A stretch of DNA of 64,000 nt from Leptospira sp. GIMC2001 (GCF_028462125.1 NZ_CP115467.1:261661-325660), one strand, 5' to 3'; counted from the first letter of the stretch, positions 46,701-56,697 are shown. Notes: generated by a model not told the origin, from the sequence alone. Translations and numbers: made by a program.

Positions 46701-47511
46701 CAATTCTAGAAATTTCCGCTATATAAGGCTTCATCTCTTCAGCACCTAATGCACAATTGATGCCAACGCTAAGAGGTCTTGCATGACGTATCGAGTTGTA
46801 GAATGCTTCGGCAGTTTGACCTGAAAGAGTTCGTCCAGACGCATCCGTAATTGTTACTGATATTGATACAGGAAGACGAACTTTCATTTCATCAAAAACA
46901 TTCTCAATAGCAAATATTGCCGCTTTCAAATTCAGAGTATCAAAAGTAGTCTCAGGAAGCAGAATGTCTACACCTGCTTCAATAAGGGCACGAGTTTGTT
47001 CAGAATAAATGGATACCAATTCATCAAAGCTCGTTGCCCTGTAAGCTGGGTTGTTCACATCAGGAGACATGGAAGCTGTTCTATTGGTCGGGCCAATCGC
47101 TCCTGCTATAAAAATAGGTCTTGTTGGATCCTTCTCATGAAATCTTCTTTTGGCATCTAACGCACATTCTACGGATGCTTTGTTTAGTTCTACAACCAAC
47201 TCTTCTAATTTATAATCAGCCTGTGAGATTTTATTTGCTGAGAAAGTATTCGTCTCCAAAATATTCACTCCAGCTTCCAGAAATTTTAGCTGTATATCAG
47301 AAATTATATCAGGTCTAGTTATTGAGAGAAGATCATTGTTGCCTTTGAGCGGGAATTTATGATCTTTAAAACGCTCACCCCGAAAGTCCTCTTCTGTCAG
47401 TGGATATTTCTGGATCATAGTGCCCATTGCACCATCTAAGATAAGTATCTCTTTTTCTAATAAACTCAGTAATAATTTCGAGGATTCCGTTGTATATTTT
47501 GGAAATTTCAT
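43786..47511 (-). CDS. metH: Cobalamin-dependent methionine synthase
   Basis: About 1241 residues from ATG 47511, which has AGGAG 5 nt upstream; the longer frame to TTG 47529 would include that ribosome site. All modules are present: homocysteine domain ([10 protein letters not shown], zinc Cys in GINCALG and [10 protein letters not shown]), pterin domain ([13 protein letters not shown]), cap and B12 domain with axial His in [16 protein letters not shown], and the SAM-dependent reactivation domain (RYPMILEDP ... [13 protein letters not shown] ... [27 protein letters not shown]). It makes methionine from homocysteine and methyl-THF. It is downstream of sahR-like, ahcY and a ferredoxin gene. 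Confidence 0.96.
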   Translation of the reverse strand: MKFPKYTTESSKLLLSLLEKEILILDGAMGTMIQKYPLTEEDFRGERFKDHKFPLKGNNDLLSITRPDIISDIQLKFLEAGVNILETNTFSANKISQADYKLEELVVELNKASVECALDAKRRFHEKDPTRPIFIAGAIGPTNRTASMSPDVNNPAYRATSFDELVSIYSEQTRALIEAGVDILLPETTFDTLNLKAAIFAIENVFDEMKVRLPVSISVTITDASGRTLSGQTAEAFYNSIRHARPLSVGINCALGAEEMKPYIAEISRIAECYVSCYPNAGLPNAFGGYDQTPEEFGKWLGVFAKEGYLNIAGGCCGTTPEHVGAGAIEVRKHSPRKLKTIVPQCRLSGLEPLNITPSIGFLMVGERTNVTGSPKFKKLILEDKFDEAVSVAAQQVEAGANIIDINFDEAMLDGEASMTHYLNLIAAEPDITKVPFMIDSSKWSVIEAGLKCIQGKPIVNSISLKEGEAKFIEHAIKVQRYGAAVIVMAFDENGQAATKDEKIRICKRAYDLLVENANFDPQDIIFDPNILTVGTGIEEHNNYAVDFIEATREIKKLCPGAKVSGGLSNISFSFRGNNPVREAMHSAFLYHAIQAGMDMAIVNAGMLEVYEEIDPELKELVEDVLLNRRPDATERMIDRAESFKGDGAKIEKKTDEWRNGTVEQRLTHSLVKGIDEFVEIDTEEARAKLDKPLDVIEGPLMDGMRVVGDLFGAGKMFLPQVVKSARVMKKAVAYLLPFMEEEKKKNKDNSKQQKFLIATVKGDVHDIGKNIVGVVLACNNYEVIDLGVMVATDKILDEARKHNADIIGLSGLITPSLDEMVGVAEEMEKQGFKVPLLIGGATTSPAHTAVKVSPAYSSPVVHVLDASRVVNVVNSLLNPKTKDAYLEELQKEQNRIRENYYNRQNERNLVSLESARANRTPIDWSTYTPYKPSFIGTKVYDNFSLSEIAEFIDWSPFFHTWELKGRYPMILEDPNMGEQARILFADAQKMLKEVIDTKAFRARAVVGFFPANAVGEDVEVYTDESRKEVKTIFHMLRQEMDKPDGQPNYSLVDFIAPKDSGKTDYIGGFAVTTGHGVDEYALGFADKNDDYNSILAKAIGDRLAEAFAELMHKKIREEWGYGKDENLSSDDLIREKYQGIRPAAGYPASPDHTEKFTLFSLMDVTETTGISLTENCAMWPASSVSGLYFSHPESRYFAVGKISKDQVEDYAVRKKMTTDEVEKWLEPYLEYDRRKAAAVV

Positions 47512-47538
47512 TCTTTCTCCTGTTTTCAATTGATATTA

Positions 47539-47558
47539 AGCAGGTTTTCCGACCTGCT
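47539..47558 (-). promoter_or_regulatory. Hairpin in the metH leader
   Basis: AGCAGGT and ACCTGCT form a perfect 7-bp stem with a 6-nt loop, 28 nt upstream of the metH ATG and just before its AGGAG box. It could modulate translation or transcript stability. I looked for a SAM or cobalamin riboswitch fold in the leader and did not recognise one. Confidence 0.45.
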
Positions 47559-47593
47559 GATTCATTCATGCACAATACAGTGCTATGCGATCT

Positions 47594-47640
47594 ATATCAT
47601 ATATTCCAATTGAAATACGCTATTTACAATATATGATAAT
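47594..47640. repeat. Imperfect inverted repeat in the metH upstream region
   Basis: TATCATATAT (47595-47604) is mirrored by ATATATGATA (47629-47638). The halves carry the same ATATCA/TGATA core as the palindrome upstream of the sahR-like gene, so this may be an operator pair for that regulator. The region is AT-rich, so chance symmetry is possible. Confidence 0.35.
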
Positions 47641-47664
47641 TAGATCATTCCATGTTACAAACAC

Positions 47665-47705
47665 TATATACAATATTTGGTAATTAATTAAAACTATTGT
47701 ATATA
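47665..47705. repeat. 11-bp perfect inverted repeat between ferredoxin gene and metH
   Basis: TATATACAATA (47665-47675) and TATTGTATATA (47695-47705) are exact reverse complements with a 19-nt spacer. It lies 44 nt past the ferredoxin stop and about 155 nt before metH. It could be a paired operator or a weak AT-only hairpin; without a GC stem it is a poor terminator. Confidence 0.4.
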
Positions 47706-47748
47706 TGCAAAATTCTATCAATAGATAAAAGCTTCTAACCGATTACGA

Positions 47749-48048
47749 TTATTTGCTTGGATCCACGCATTTCGGACCCTTTAACGCAGCCTTAGAATTC
47801 AAAATCACGGGAAATTTGGCTGCTTCATCAGCGTTTTTCTGTGTCCAAGATTTGAATTTCTCTGGAACTTCATAATCTGGAAAAATCGCCTCAATCGGGC
47901 ATTCGTACATGCAAGCATTGCAATCTATGCAAGTATCGGGATTTATATATAAAATATCATCAGCTTCATGAAAAGCTTCTACCGGACATACTGCCGCACA
48001 ACTTGTATATTTACAATCAACACATAACTCTGTTACTACGTAAGTCAT
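47749..48048 (-). CDS. 7Fe-type (FdxA-like) ferredoxin
   Basis: 99 residues. The cysteine layout is C9-x2-C12-x4-C17-x3-C21-P and C40-x2-C43-x2-C46-x3-C50-P, matching FdxA-type proteins with one [3Fe-4S] and one [4Fe-4S] cluster, where C12 corresponds to the extra free Cys. The conserved segments VDCKYTSC and INPDTCIDCNACMYECPIEAI and the C-terminal extension are typical. It lies between ahcY and metH on the same strand; a role in re-reducing the MetH cobalamin is an attractive guess. Confidence 0.92.
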   Translation of the reverse strand: MTYVVTELCVDCKYTSCAAVCPVEAFHEADDILYINPDTCIDCNACMYECPIEAIFPDYEVPEKFKSWTQKNADEAAKFPVILNSKAALKGPKCVDPSK

Positions 48049-48143
48049 ATTCTAGATGGAGTTTAGAGGACAGAGGCAGCACTGTCTTAAGCATCCCATT
48101 CCTTATTCAATTTTTAAACTGCCCATATCAAAACCAAAAATAC

Positions 48144-48186
48144 TTGGGATGCGAGCTCCAAAAAATTGGAGTCTCTGCTATCCCAA
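48144..48186 (-). promoter_or_regulatory. Nested hairpin between ahcY and the ferredoxin gene
   Basis: An outer stem TTGGGAT/ATCCCAA (48144-48150 with 48180-48186) encloses an inner stem CTCCAA/TTGGAG (48156-48161 with 48166-48171) with a 4-nt A/T loop. On the minus strand it is followed by GTATTTTTGG. It could be a second terminator for ahcY or a leader structure for the ferredoxin gene. Confidence 0.5.
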
Positions 48187-48194
48187 ATTTTAAA

Positions 48195-48213
48195 ACTAAG
48201 ATCCGATCTTAGT
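48195..48213 (-). terminator. Terminator hairpin overlapping the ahcY stop codon
   Basis: ACTAAGATC and GATCTTAGT flank a single base, giving an 8-bp stem with a small loop. The ahcY stop (48209-48211) is inside the stem, and on the minus strand the hairpin is followed by TTTTAAAATTT. This has the layout of a factor-independent terminator, though the stem is only moderately stable. Confidence 0.6.
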
Positions 48214-49528
48214 ATCTGTAATGCTCTGGCTTGTAAGGTCCTTCTTGAGGAACACCTAGATAGTCAGCTTGTTTTGGATTCAGTTTTGTGAGTCTTACTC
48301 CAAGATTTTCTAGATGGAAAGCTGCAACCTTTTCATCCAATTGCTTAGGCAATCTATAAACGCCCAATTCATACTTGTTATTCCAAAGTTCAATCTGTGC
48401 AAGAACTTGGTTTGAGAATGAAGTCGACATTACGAAAGATGGATGACCTGTAGCACAACCTAAGTTTACCAATCTACCTTCAGCAAGAATGATAATTGTT
48501 TTACCATCTGGGAAAGTATACTTGTCAACTTGAGGTTTGATTTCTGTTTTTGTAACAGCTTTATCAGCATTGATACGAGCCATTTGGATCTCTGTGTCAA
48601 AATGTCCGATGTTACATAGAATCGCACCGTCTTTCATCGCTTTCATATGCTCGTAAGTTATGATGTCATCATTTCCGGTCGCAGTAACAATGATATCAGC
48701 TTGCTCAATAATATCTTCTACTCGAAGAACTTGGTAACCTTCCATACAAGCTTGAAGAGCACAGATTGGATCGATCTCTGTGATTACTACTCTAGCACCG
48801 AAGTTACGAAGAGATGCAGCGGAACCTTTTCCAACATCACCATAACCACAAACGATACACAATTTACCAGCAAGCATAACGTCTGTTGCTCTTTTGATAC
48901 CATCTGCAAGTGATTCACGACAGCCATAAAGGTTATCAAATTTAGACTTGGTTACAGAATCATTTACGTTGATTGCTGGAACTTTCAATTCACCTTTCTT
49001 AAGCATCTTGTTCAGAGCCATAACGCCTGTAGTTGTTTCTTCGGATATACCACGAACATCTTTCATGAGTTCAGGATATTTCGTATGCATAACATGAGTT
49101 AGGTCACCACCGTCATCAAGGATCATGTTTGGTCCAGTTCCTTTGTCATCGAAGTAGATTGTCTGATCAAGGCACCACCAATATTCTTCTTCTGTCTCAC
49201 CTTTCCATGCAAAAACTGGGATTCCTTTTGCAGCGATTGCGGCTGCAGCGTGATCTTGTGTAGAGAAAATATTACAAGAAGACCAACGAATTTCTGCGCC
49301 CAATTCGATTAAGGTTTCAATCAATACAGCAGTTTGGATAGTCATGTGAAGAGATCCTGCGATTCTTGCACCTTTTAGAGGTTTAGACTTTCCATATTCT
49401 GCTCTAATTCCCATAAGACCTGGCATTTCTTTCTCTGCCATTTCAATTTCTTTTCTTCCCCATTCAGCGAGAGAAATATCTTTCACTTTATAAGGTAACA
49501 CTGTAGTTTTAGTTGCTGTTGCGGACAT
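48209..49528 (-). CDS. ahcY: Adenosylhomocysteinase
   Basis: 439 residues with the SAH hydrolase signatures [54 protein letters not shown] segment (here [17 protein letters not shown]), the NAD loop [16 protein letters not shown], and the C-terminal KPEHYRY. It splits S-adenosylhomocysteine into adenosine and homocysteine, feeding MetH and relieving methyltransferase inhibition. Its start overlaps the regulator gene by 20 nt, and a hairpin lies across its stop. Confidence 0.97.
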   Translation of the reverse strand: MSATATKTTVLPYKVKDISLAEWGRKEIEMAEKEMPGLMGIRAEYGKSKPLKGARIAGSLHMTIQTAVLIETLIELGAEIRWSSCNIFSTQDHAAAAIAAKGIPVFAWKGETEEEYWWCLDQTIYFDDKGTGPNMILDDGGDLTHVMHTKYPELMKDVRGISEETTTGVMALNKMLKKGELKVPAINVNDSVTKSKFDNLYGCRESLADGIKRATDVMLAGKLCIVCGYGDVGKGSAASLRNFGARVVITEIDPICALQACMEGYQVLRVEDIIEQADIIVTATGNDDIITYEHMKAMKDGAILCNIGHFDTEIQMARINADKAVTKTEIKPQVDKYTFPDGKTIIILAEGRLVNLGCATGHPSFVMSTSFSNQVLAQIELWNNKYELGVYRLPKQLDEKVAAFHLENLGVRLTKLNPKQADYLGVPQEGPYKPEHYRY

Positions 49529-50495
49529 TTAAGTCCTCCTTTTTCTTTGCTTTAATAAAAATAATTTTAAAAACGGAATCTGTTTGTATCTCTTCATCTA
49601 CTATCACTTCAAATCCAGAAGAGACCAACCAATTGATAAGAATCTTAGTCTCAAAACCCAACCATAGATCTGCATATTTCTCACGCATAAATTCTTGATT
49701 GTGTTTTACTAGATCAACAATAGAAAAAATGCCACCAATACTCAAGCAACGAGCGACTTCATTCAGTACTTTGATTGGATCAGAAATATGATGCAAAACC
49801 ATGGAAGCAACAACGCAATCTGCAGTTCCAGATTTGATTGGTAAGTTTTCTAAATGAGCATATTCAACTTGGACACGTTTATCATTTTTGTATTCTTTCT
49901 TGACTGCTTCAATCATCACAGAAGATGAATCGACTGCCAGAACCTTCTCACTGCGTTCCAAAAGATAAGGTATCATTACTCCCGGTCCACAACCTAAATC
50001 AAGAACCAAGTTCGTGTTAGCTGGGATGGAATCGACCAATTTTGCTCTATAAATATTAGAATTGATAAACTCTTCTTGAACTTTTTCCCATTTCTCACCA
50101 AGATTATTGAAAAATTCCTGGCTTCTCTCGGCTCTTTTGCCAAGGACAATATTTGCGTTACGCTGATCCGTCTCGCGACTTGGTAGATCTTCTATATAGG
50201 AAATAATTAAATTCGTAAGTTCTGCGGCGAAATCTTGATTTTTTTCTACAAGCCCATAATAAACCCACGAACCTTCTCTTCGAGATTTGAGCAGTCCTGC
50301 ATCTGCAAGAATTTTGAGATGTCTTGAAATTCGAGACTGACCCATAGAAAGAATCTCTATGATCTCATTCACTGAGAAATCTCCGTAAGATAAAATATGC
50401 AAGATCCGAACACGAGTCTCGTCCGACACAGATTTGAGTGCCGGTAAAATGGCAGATTTTTGCCTATTCAGAACATCGGAGAGGATCGTTACCAT
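49509..50495 (-). CDS. SahR-like ArsR-family regulator with SAM/SAH-binding methyltransferase domain
   Basis: 328 residues. Residues 10-85 form an ArsR-type winged helix ([21 protein letters not shown], recognition region [19 protein letters not shown], wing [12 protein letters not shown]). The ArsR metal-binding CxC box is absent. Residues about 125-328 are a class I methyltransferase domain ([41 protein letters not shown]). This domain pair next to ahcY matches SahR, described in proteobacteria as an SAH-responsive regulator of methionine-cycle genes. It probably represses its own operon through the palindrome upstream. No Shine-Dalgarno box is seen before the ATG. Confidence 0.8.
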   Translation of the reverse strand: MVTILSDVLNRQKSAILPALKSVSDETRVRILHILSYGDFSVNEIIEILSMGQSRISRHLKILADAGLLKSRREGSWVYYGLVEKNQDFAAELTNLIISYIEDLPSRETDQRNANIVLGKRAERSQEFFNNLGEKWEKVQEEFINSNIYRAKLVDSIPANTNLVLDLGCGPGVMIPYLLERSEKVLAVDSSSVMIEAVKKEYKNDKRVQVEYAHLENLPIKSGTADCVVASMVLHHISDPIKVLNEVARCLSIGGIFSIVDLVKHNQEFMREKYADLWLGFETKILINWLVSSGFEVIVDEEIQTDSVFKIIFIKAKKKEDLNVRNSN

Positions 50496-50512
50496 GATAT
50501 CTAAATATCAAC

Positions 50513-50532
50513 ATATCAAGAATTCTTGATAT
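50513..50532. promoter_or_regulatory. 20-bp perfect palindrome, candidate operator of the SahR-like regulator
   Basis: ATATCAAGAATTCTTGATAT is identical to its own reverse complement, starting 17 nt upstream of the regulator ATG. Further ATATCA half-sites lie between it and the start codon. A dimeric winged-helix protein would suit such a site, and autoregulation of the regulator-ahcY unit is inferred. Confidence 0.65.
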
Positions 50533-50575
50533 CGTCAAGACAAAATTAGGAAAAACGACCAGTATTTGAAATTTT

Positions 50576-52030
50576 TTATTTCACTTCACGGATTTGGATC
50601 GTATCCACGCGTTCTTCGCCTGCAATTGCATCGGAAAGAATCACAACACGATCACCTTTTTCGACCATTTTTTCCTTCAAAAGTGTCTCAATCGCTTGTT
50701 TGATGGTTTTTTCTGGATCGCTTGAAAAGTCCATTCGATAAGGAATCACCCCACGATTGAGCCACAACTTTCTTCGAACAGAAGTCATATTGGTAAAGGC
50801 GTGAACGATCGCCGTACTCGGGTGGAAGGAAGAAACATGATTCGCCATAATACCACGACGAGTAATCACTATGATTGCTGGAGATTTCAAAGAATCTGCA
50901 AGATCAGAAGCTGACTTTGCCATTTCCTCTTTTTTGTCTTTAGGGACCTTCAATTTTACATATCCCATTCCACCACTTTGTTCAATTCTTCGAGATATTT
51001 TATCCAACATCTCGACACAACGAACGGGATAACTGCCCATTGCTGTCTCACCAGATAGCATGATCGCATCAGCTTCTTCGTATACAGCGTTTGCAACATC
51101 CGTAACTTCTGCACGGGTCGGTGACGGATTGTGAATCATCGATTCAAGTAGATGGGTTGCAACAATTACTCTTTTGCCTTCGATCGCACATTTCTTGATA
51201 ATCCGTCTCTGAATGATCGGAAGATCTTCCAGCGGTACTTCAACTCCAAGATCACCTCGAGCAACCATCACACCATCAGAAACATTGATGATCTCGTCCA
51301 AATTTTTGACGCCTTCTTGATCTTCAATCTTCGCAACAATCTGAGCATGAGCTCCTTTTTCTTCGATGATCTTTCTTAATTGAATAACATCATCAACCGA
51401 TCGAACAAACGATAGAGCAATAAAATCAATTTCTTCTTCTAATCCAAATAAAATATCTTTTAGATCTTTCTGTGTAATGCTTGGAATATTTACACGAATA
51501 CCAGGAAGATTGATATGCTTTCTCGAACCAAGCTTACCACCGTCGAGAACCTTGCAAAGTAACTCTCCCTCGCGAACTTCTTGTACGGCAAGGTTGATCA
51601 ATCCATTATCAACTGTAACCTTATCGCCCACTTTTAAATCTTTTACTATATCAATATAATTTACAAATACAGATTTGGCTTCAGCTTCTCGACCTGGAAT
51701 CACATGGAAAGTAAAAGTCTCTCCAACTTTTAAATCCAACTCATTGTCAACATCACCAGTCCGAATCTCAGGACCTTGAGTATCCATAAGAATCGCAATC
51801 GGATTGCCACCCGCCGTATCTTTGTTAAGCGACTTTATATTCCGTATGATCTGGCGATGGAAATCATGATTGCCGTGTGACATATTGAGTCGAGCTACAT
51901 TCATTCCAGCCATTGCAAGTTTCTTAATCATTTGTTTGTCAGCAGTTGCGGGGCCGATCGTACAGATAATTTTCGTTTTTCTTGCTTTGAGGAGAGGATT
52001 CGGATTATTATTCTTTGTTTGTTGTTCCAT
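50576..52030 (-). CDS. pyk: Pyruvate kinase
   Basis: 484 residues. Signatures: [54 protein letters not shown], the active-site block [17 protein letters not shown] and [13 protein letters not shown], and [15 protein letters not shown]. It converts phosphoenolpyruvate and ADP to pyruvate and ATP. It is 6 nt downstream of a large unknown gene, so probably co-transcribed with it. Confidence 0.96.
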   Translation of the reverse strand: MEQQTKNNNPNPLLKARKTKIICTIGPATADKQMIKKLAMAGMNVARLNMSHGNHDFHRQIIRNIKSLNKDTAGGNPIAILMDTQGPEIRTGDVDNELDLKVGETFTFHVIPGREAEAKSVFVNYIDIVKDLKVGDKVTVDNGLINLAVQEVREGELLCKVLDGGKLGSRKHINLPGIRVNIPSITQKDLKDILFGLEEEIDFIALSFVRSVDDVIQLRKIIEEKGAHAQIVAKIEDQEGVKNLDEIINVSDGVMVARGDLGVEVPLEDLPIIQRRIIKKCAIEGKRVIVATHLLESMIHNPSPTRAEVTDVANAVYEEADAIMLSGETAMGSYPVRCVEMLDKISRRIEQSGGMGYVKLKVPKDKKEEMAKSASDLADSLKSPAIIVITRRGIMANHVSSFHPSTAIVHAFTNMTSVRRKLWLNRGVIPYRMDFSSDPEKTIKQAIETLLKEKMVEKGDRVVILSDAIAGEERVDTIQIREVK

Positions 52031-52036
52031 CTATTC

Positions 52037-54031
52037 TTATTTCAACTTTGGCAATATACGCTCTAGAAAATCCGCCAAGGATACAGCTAGATCAAATTTT
52101 TCTTGATTGGGCATAGATTCCGCTTTCTGCTCTTCAATGATTCCAATCGCTTTTTCTAGTAACCTTTTACCATTTTTCTTCAGATACTGTTTGGAGACAA
52201 GAATTGGAAAAGGATATTTTTCAATCTGGTCGCGCACCTGATAGGAATAAATATCCTTCCCACCCTTTTTCTTCATAAAAGAAATCAATTCGTCTTCTTC
52301 CATGGAGCCTTCAAGTTTATCCATTAGGTAATTGCGGTCTGGATAGTATCCAAAATCCCAAGCTTCGTCCATGGCAGAAAGGATTTTTTCTAACTTTGCT
52401 TTAAGCTTAGGATCTTCTTCGCTATCTGCTCGTTTTTCCGTAAGAATAGATGGTGAACTTCCTTCTTCTTCAAGTAGTTCCAAACGCTGTGATTGCAAGC
52501 TTCCATCACCAGATTTTTCGCTAGAGGGTTTGTCTTTCTTGATTCGCTCTTCTGCGATTCGAGTTTTTTCTTTTGCAAGAAATTTGGTTCGCTGTTCATT
52601 GATCAAAGCCTTCAGCTTACGATTCAATTTATTTCTGATCGCATCTGCTTCGAATCGATGGACAACTTTATTACCAACCAGAGATCTCCACAACCAAGTA
52701 AAAAAAGAAAGATGACGAAAGAGAGCACGATTCTCTATTTCTTCCAAATTGCGAATCAAAGCACTATCGTCGACATGACTATGAACATCCATAAGTCTCA
52801 AAACTGTTAGCTCAGCATCATTACCCGTTGAAAGAAAAATATTTTTTGCATTTTGGATAGCTTGAGGAATACCATCTTTATGAAGAATATATTCATGATA
52901 ACTCAATCTGTCCGCATATTCTGCATACAAAATAGACGGATTCGAAAGAATTGAATTCCTAGATTCCTCATCCAAAAATTCACTTTGAACCCTAAGAAAA
53001 TTCATATCAATTAATTTTCCTGATGATTGAATGTACACCATTACATCTTCGAAAACTTTTCTTTTTTGTTCTTTGAATTCTTTTTCTTTCTCGTGGTTAT
53101 AATAATCTGCAAGTAGAATAATCTCTTCTACAACAGTCTTCTGATCCCCATAAGAATCGCTTAGAAATCGGAGAATATTCTCCGCAGTTGGTTTGATGTT
53201 TTCGTATTCTTCTGCACTTGGCTCTTCCAAAACTCCAATCCGAACAAGATCTTTTACGATAACATCTCGCATGTAATCTATATAAATTTCTAATCTAGTA
53301 AATATTTCCTCTTTTTTGAAATAAAAAAACAGAGATTTATTACCAGCTTTCGATGCTTTATCATTTCGAATAAAAAATAATAACCTATCTTCGACTAACT
53401 TTTTTAGTATGGGCTTGAGATGAAGAACAATCGTTGAATCTTTCAATTGTTTTGTTGTATCGAAAATACAATTGAACAAACCACCAATTTCCGTGGATGC
53501 ATAGGTGTCATATAGTCTATTCTCTTCTATCGCACGATTGATGTTCTGTCGCATTTTCTCAGGACTAGTGGATTGCCTTCGTTCATTGATCCATCGACGA
53601 ATCGCATCAATGCTAATCTCATTGAGTCCAGTCACATAACGATAACATGTCGTTCCATCTGCTGAAGTCGGTCTGCAGAAGACAGATGAATGCCTAAGAT
53701 AGGCACGAGGATCGTCTGTATCTCCAGAACCTTCCGTTGGAGCATAATCCAGATAATTCAATTTTTTTATTAATGGAGGTCTAGTTCGGATAGCGTATTC
53801 GGAAAGAAAATACTCTAGCTTCTCAGGCTCATAGCTCAAGTCTCTCTCAAGTTGATCTTGATTGGGAAGAATTTTATTTACGGTAAACTTCTCTGTCCAC
53901 TCGTAAATCGTAATCAATAATTTATAGATTCCCTTATTTAGAAAATCTCCCCTAGATTCTAATGATTGAGAACGCTGCAAAGCTTGTGTATAATCCAAAA
54001 CTTTCAGCTCGGGGAGATTGGGATCTAGCAT
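52037..54031 (-). CDS. Large helical protein of unknown function
   Basis: 664 residues, no signal peptide or membrane helix, no family recognised. The N-terminal half is helical with WTEKF, YAIRTRPPLIKKL and IDAIRRWINERR segments. The middle has a long charged coiled-coil-like stretch around residues 455-550 (TKFLAKEKTRIAEERIKKDK, then a Ser/Glu-rich linker), and the C-terminus repeats short helical hairpins. Its position directly before pyk and after asd is probably incidental. It may be specific to Leptospira or spirochaetes. Confidence 0.75.
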   Translation of the reverse strand: MLDPNLPELKVLDYTQALQRSQSLESRGDFLNKGIYKLLITIYEWTEKFTVNKILPNQDQLERDLSYEPEKLEYFLSEYAIRTRPPLIKKLNYLDYAPTEGSGDTDDPRAYLRHSSVFCRPTSADGTTCYRYVTGLNEISIDAIRRWINERRQSTSPEKMRQNINRAIEENRLYDTYASTEIGGLFNCIFDTTKQLKDSTIVLHLKPILKKLVEDRLLFFIRNDKASKAGNKSLFFYFKKEEIFTRLEIYIDYMRDVIVKDLVRIGVLEEPSAEEYENIKPTAENILRFLSDSYGDQKTVVEEIILLADYYNHEKEKEFKEQKRKVFEDVMVYIQSSGKLIDMNFLRVQSEFLDEESRNSILSNPSILYAEYADRLSYHEYILHKDGIPQAIQNAKNIFLSTGNDAELTVLRLMDVHSHVDDSALIRNLEEIENRALFRHLSFFTWLWRSLVGNKVVHRFEADAIRNKLNRKLKALINEQRTKFLAKEKTRIAEERIKKDKPSSEKSGDGSLQSQRLELLEEEGSSPSILTEKRADSEEDPKLKAKLEKILSAMDEAWDFGYYPDRNYLMDKLEGSMEEDELISFMKKKGGKDIYSYQVRDQIEKYPFPILVSKQYLKKNGKRLLEKAIGIIEEQKAESMPNQEKFDLAVSLADFLERILPKLK

Positions 54032-54072
54032 AATTCTGCTTGAATACTAACTGGTTAAACTAAGTGAACCGT

Positions 54073-55119
54073 TTAGATTAGCCCCTTATTTACAATTAAT
54101 TCTGCATTGAGAACTGCAGCACCCGCAGCACCACGAACTGTATTGTGACTTAACACAACATATTTCCAATCTAAGATCGGATCGGGTCTAAGCCTTCCGA
54201 GAACTACAGTCATACCATTACCGGTCATTAAATCAAGTCTTGGTTGAGGACGATCTTGTTCTTCACGATAAACGATAGGATTGGCTGGAGCAGATGGAAG
54301 TCCTAATTTCTGTGGCTCACCACGAAAATTTTTCCAAGCTTCTATGATTTCTTTTGAATCTACTTTCTTCTTAAGTTTAACGGATAAGCAAACAGTATGT
54401 CCATCGAATATAGGGACCCGATTGCAATGTGCTGACATTTTAAAATCTGCGGGAACAATCTGTCCGTTCTCAACACGACCCAAACATTTTTGTGGTTCCA
54501 TCTCAGCTTTATCTTCTTCACCACCGATGAATGGAACGATATTGCCCATTATATCCATCGATGGAACGCCTGGATATCCAGCACCCGAGACAGCTTGCAT
54601 AGAAAATAAAAATAAAGATTCTAAACCGAATAAATCCATCAAAGGCTTCAATGAAATTGTTACACCCATGATCGTACAATTGGAATTAGTTATAATTTTA
54701 CCGGGAGTTTTCTGATACTGCAGTACATCCAAATGTTCTGGGTTCACTTCCGCACTAAGAATCGGAACATTGGGAACCATGCGATGATTCTTACTGTTTG
54801 AAATTACATGGACTCCTGCTTGTGCATATGCAGTCTCTACTTCACCCGCGATACTTGCATCTAAACCTGAGAATACAATTTGTACACCTTGGGTCTCGGA
54901 TGGAGTTGGAGATGTTACAACTATATCTTTAACGTATTCTGGAATATCTCCTGAGATCTTCCAGCGAGACTTCATCAACTCACCATATTTTTGGCCGACA
55001 CTTCGTTCCGATGCACAGAGAGCCACAACTTCAAAGAGTTTATGATTTTCTAATAATTCTACAAATCTCTGACCAACAGATCCTGTCGCTCCGAGTATAC
55101 CAACTTTTACTTTTTTCAT
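54073..55119 (-). CDS. asd: Aspartate-semialdehyde dehydrogenase
   Basis: 348 residues of the archaeal/fungal-type [23 protein letters not shown] (NADP loop), [13 protein letters not shown], the nucleophile in [10 protein letters not shown] (C148), the catalytic His in [10 protein letters not shown] (H241), and C-terminal [19 protein letters not shown]. It reduces aspartyl phosphate to aspartate semialdehyde for lysine, threonine and methionine synthesis. It lies 35 nt after the SGNH-like gene. Confidence 0.95.
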   Translation of the reverse strand: MKKVKVGILGATGSVGQRFVELLENHKLFEVVALCASERSVGQKYGELMKSRWKISGDIPEYVKDIVVTSPTPSETQGVQIVFSGLDASIAGEVETAYAQAGVHVISNSKNHRMVPNVPILSAEVNPEHLDVLQYQKTPGKIITNSNCTIMGVTISLKPLMDLFGLESLFLFSMQAVSGAGYPGVPSMDIMGNIVPFIGGEEDKAEMEPQKCLGRVENGQIVPADFKMSAHCNRVPIFDGHTVCLSVKLKKKVDSKEIIEAWKNFRGEPQKLGLPSAPANPIVYREEQDRPQPRLDLMTGNGMTVVLGRLRPDPILDWKYVVLSHNTVRGAAGAAVLNAELIVNKGLI

Positions 55120-55154
55120 GGATAATTTAACCTAGCCTGTCTTACATGCAATTT

Positions 55155-56675
55155 TTATAAAGCAGAAATTCTCTTGATATATTTAGCATAAATTGAATTC
55201 ATTTTGATCATTCCACTATAAGTAAAATGGTGAAAATCACTGAATTCCTGCATTCGCAAAGCATCTTTTAAATCTACAAAATGAACTGTATCGCCCTGCA
55301 TTTTATTTAAATAATCTAAATAATCAGAATACCAAGAAGTATTTTGATACCATTCCAAGGAAATTGGATTCTCGGGATTATTGATAATCAACAAGGGAAT
55401 ATTTCTCTTCTTAAATTCATCGGATATTTTGTTTAAATAATAAAAATGCATAATCGGACGAAATTTTTCATTTGCTAATTTCTTTTTTGCTTCTGCAAGC
55501 TCATAAAGATATCGAATACCAGGCCTAGACTCTAAATCCGCAAGCAATCTATAGAAAAAATATTCTCTATATTCAGTGTCACTCATCCCAAGATAGCGCA
55601 GATCCTCAGTTCTTTCTTCTCTTTGGTATTGCATTTCTACTTTAGGTTTTTCTAATCCAAAAGTCTGCGACAATCTTACTCCCAATTCGTCCCTGTGATA
55701 ATCCTTTAGGAAACTATTTGATTCATATGCCTTCCATATGTTAGAAAGATGAACTTTTACAATAGATCTGTCACAAAGTTCAGGTTCCAAAATAATTTTT
55801 TTCCAACCCGGTGAATCAATAATTAATTTCTGAGATGTTTTCTGATTCGAAATCGTTATTTCAAGCGGTCCTTTCGCTAGAATATCATCAACTACTTCTA
55901 TCCAAAATCCTTTCTCTTGGATCTCATCTGTTGGCATAAAACTAAATTCGCGCCCGGTCCAACCCAAAGAGTTTACACGCTCTGGTATCTGAACACCAGC
56001 GTAACCGTGGTAGCTTGTATTTCTTCCAAATTTATGATTGTATACGCGCGATAAATTATCCCAAAAAAAATCTTTGTATGCGTAGAATTTAAAAAATGAA
56101 GCTATAAATAATTCTGAACGGCGCTCCCAACTCAAATATTTCCACATATAAGTAAGAGTTTCCCAAGGAAAAACGTATTTTGCCTGTGGAGCTTCAATCG
56201 ATTCCAAAGCATCCTTGATCAATACCTCTTCACGCATGTCTTCTAATTTCTTACCAGGTTCGAGTACAAAGCTTCGATGTAGGCGAAAATCTATAAAATT
56301 TACCGGATAAATGACCAAATCTGGTTCCATTTTCCATAATTCTTCCAAAAACAAATATAAATAGAGAGGACTTTTTCCTGCATAGGAAAAGTATTCAACT
56401 GCTACTTCCTGACCAATATCTTTTCTTAATTGTTCGGAGAGGAGCGACTGATCAATGCTATAGTATGCGATACTGGATCCAACAATAAATATCCTTGGTT
56501 TGGACTTCGGTTTATTGCTAATTGACTTAGTCTCATAAATAAAATTATAGAAATGGTTCGTATTCCAAGCACTTGTATTGGGTAGAACCCAGAGTAAATA
56601 ACGGAAAAATAAAAAATCAATAAAGAAAATGGATACAATAAATACCAAAACGTACTTAGTATTTGAAGCCTTCAT
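55155..56675 (-). CDS. SGNH-like membrane-anchored protein (second MBOAT partner)
   Basis: 506 residues. N-terminal anchor (YVLVFIVSIFFIDFLFFRYLLWVL), then a periplasmic domain with IFIVGSSIAYYSID (S68, SGNH block I variant) and a late FSDFHHFTYSGM (D480, H483). Compared with the 23425-24579 protein it has about 120 extra residues in the middle, including a predicted beta-rich insertion (about 235-310). It is encoded 22 nt after an MBOAT gene, so it probably completes O-acylation of a surface glycan or lipid. Confidence 0.78.
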   Translation of the reverse strand: MKASNTKYVLVFIVSIFFIDFLFFRYLLWVLPNTSAWNTNHFYNFIYETKSISNKPKSKPRIFIVGSSIAYYSIDQSLLSEQLRKDIGQEVAVEYFSYAGKSPLYLYLFLEELWKMEPDLVIYPVNFIDFRLHRSFVLEPGKKLEDMREEVLIKDALESIEAPQAKYVFPWETLTYMWKYLSWERRSELFIASFFKFYAYKDFFWDNLSRVYNHKFGRNTSYHGYAGVQIPERVNSLGWTGREFSFMPTDEIQEKGFWIEVVDDILAKGPLEITISNQKTSQKLIIDSPGWKKIILEPELCDRSIVKVHLSNIWKAYESNSFLKDYHRDELGVRLSQTFGLEKPKVEMQYQREERTEDLRYLGMSDTEYREYFFYRLLADLESRPGIRYLYELAEAKKKLANEKFRPIMHFYYLNKISDEFKKRNIPLLIINNPENPISLEWYQNTSWYSDYLDYLNKMQGDTVHFVDLKDALRMQEFSDFHHFTYSGMIKMNSIYAKYIKRISAL

Positions 56676-56697
56676 GCCTCCATAGTTTTACAATACA

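Noticed and set aside
47530..47748. SAM or cobalamin riboswitch upstream of metH
   Set aside because: No B12-box-like or SAM-I-like conserved stretches recognised; only simple inverted repeats and one small hairpin.
52371..52810. Overlapping plus-strand open frames of 105-114 codons
   Set aside because: They are antisense shadows of the 664-residue minus-strand gene, with Ser/Phe-rich composition and no family pattern.
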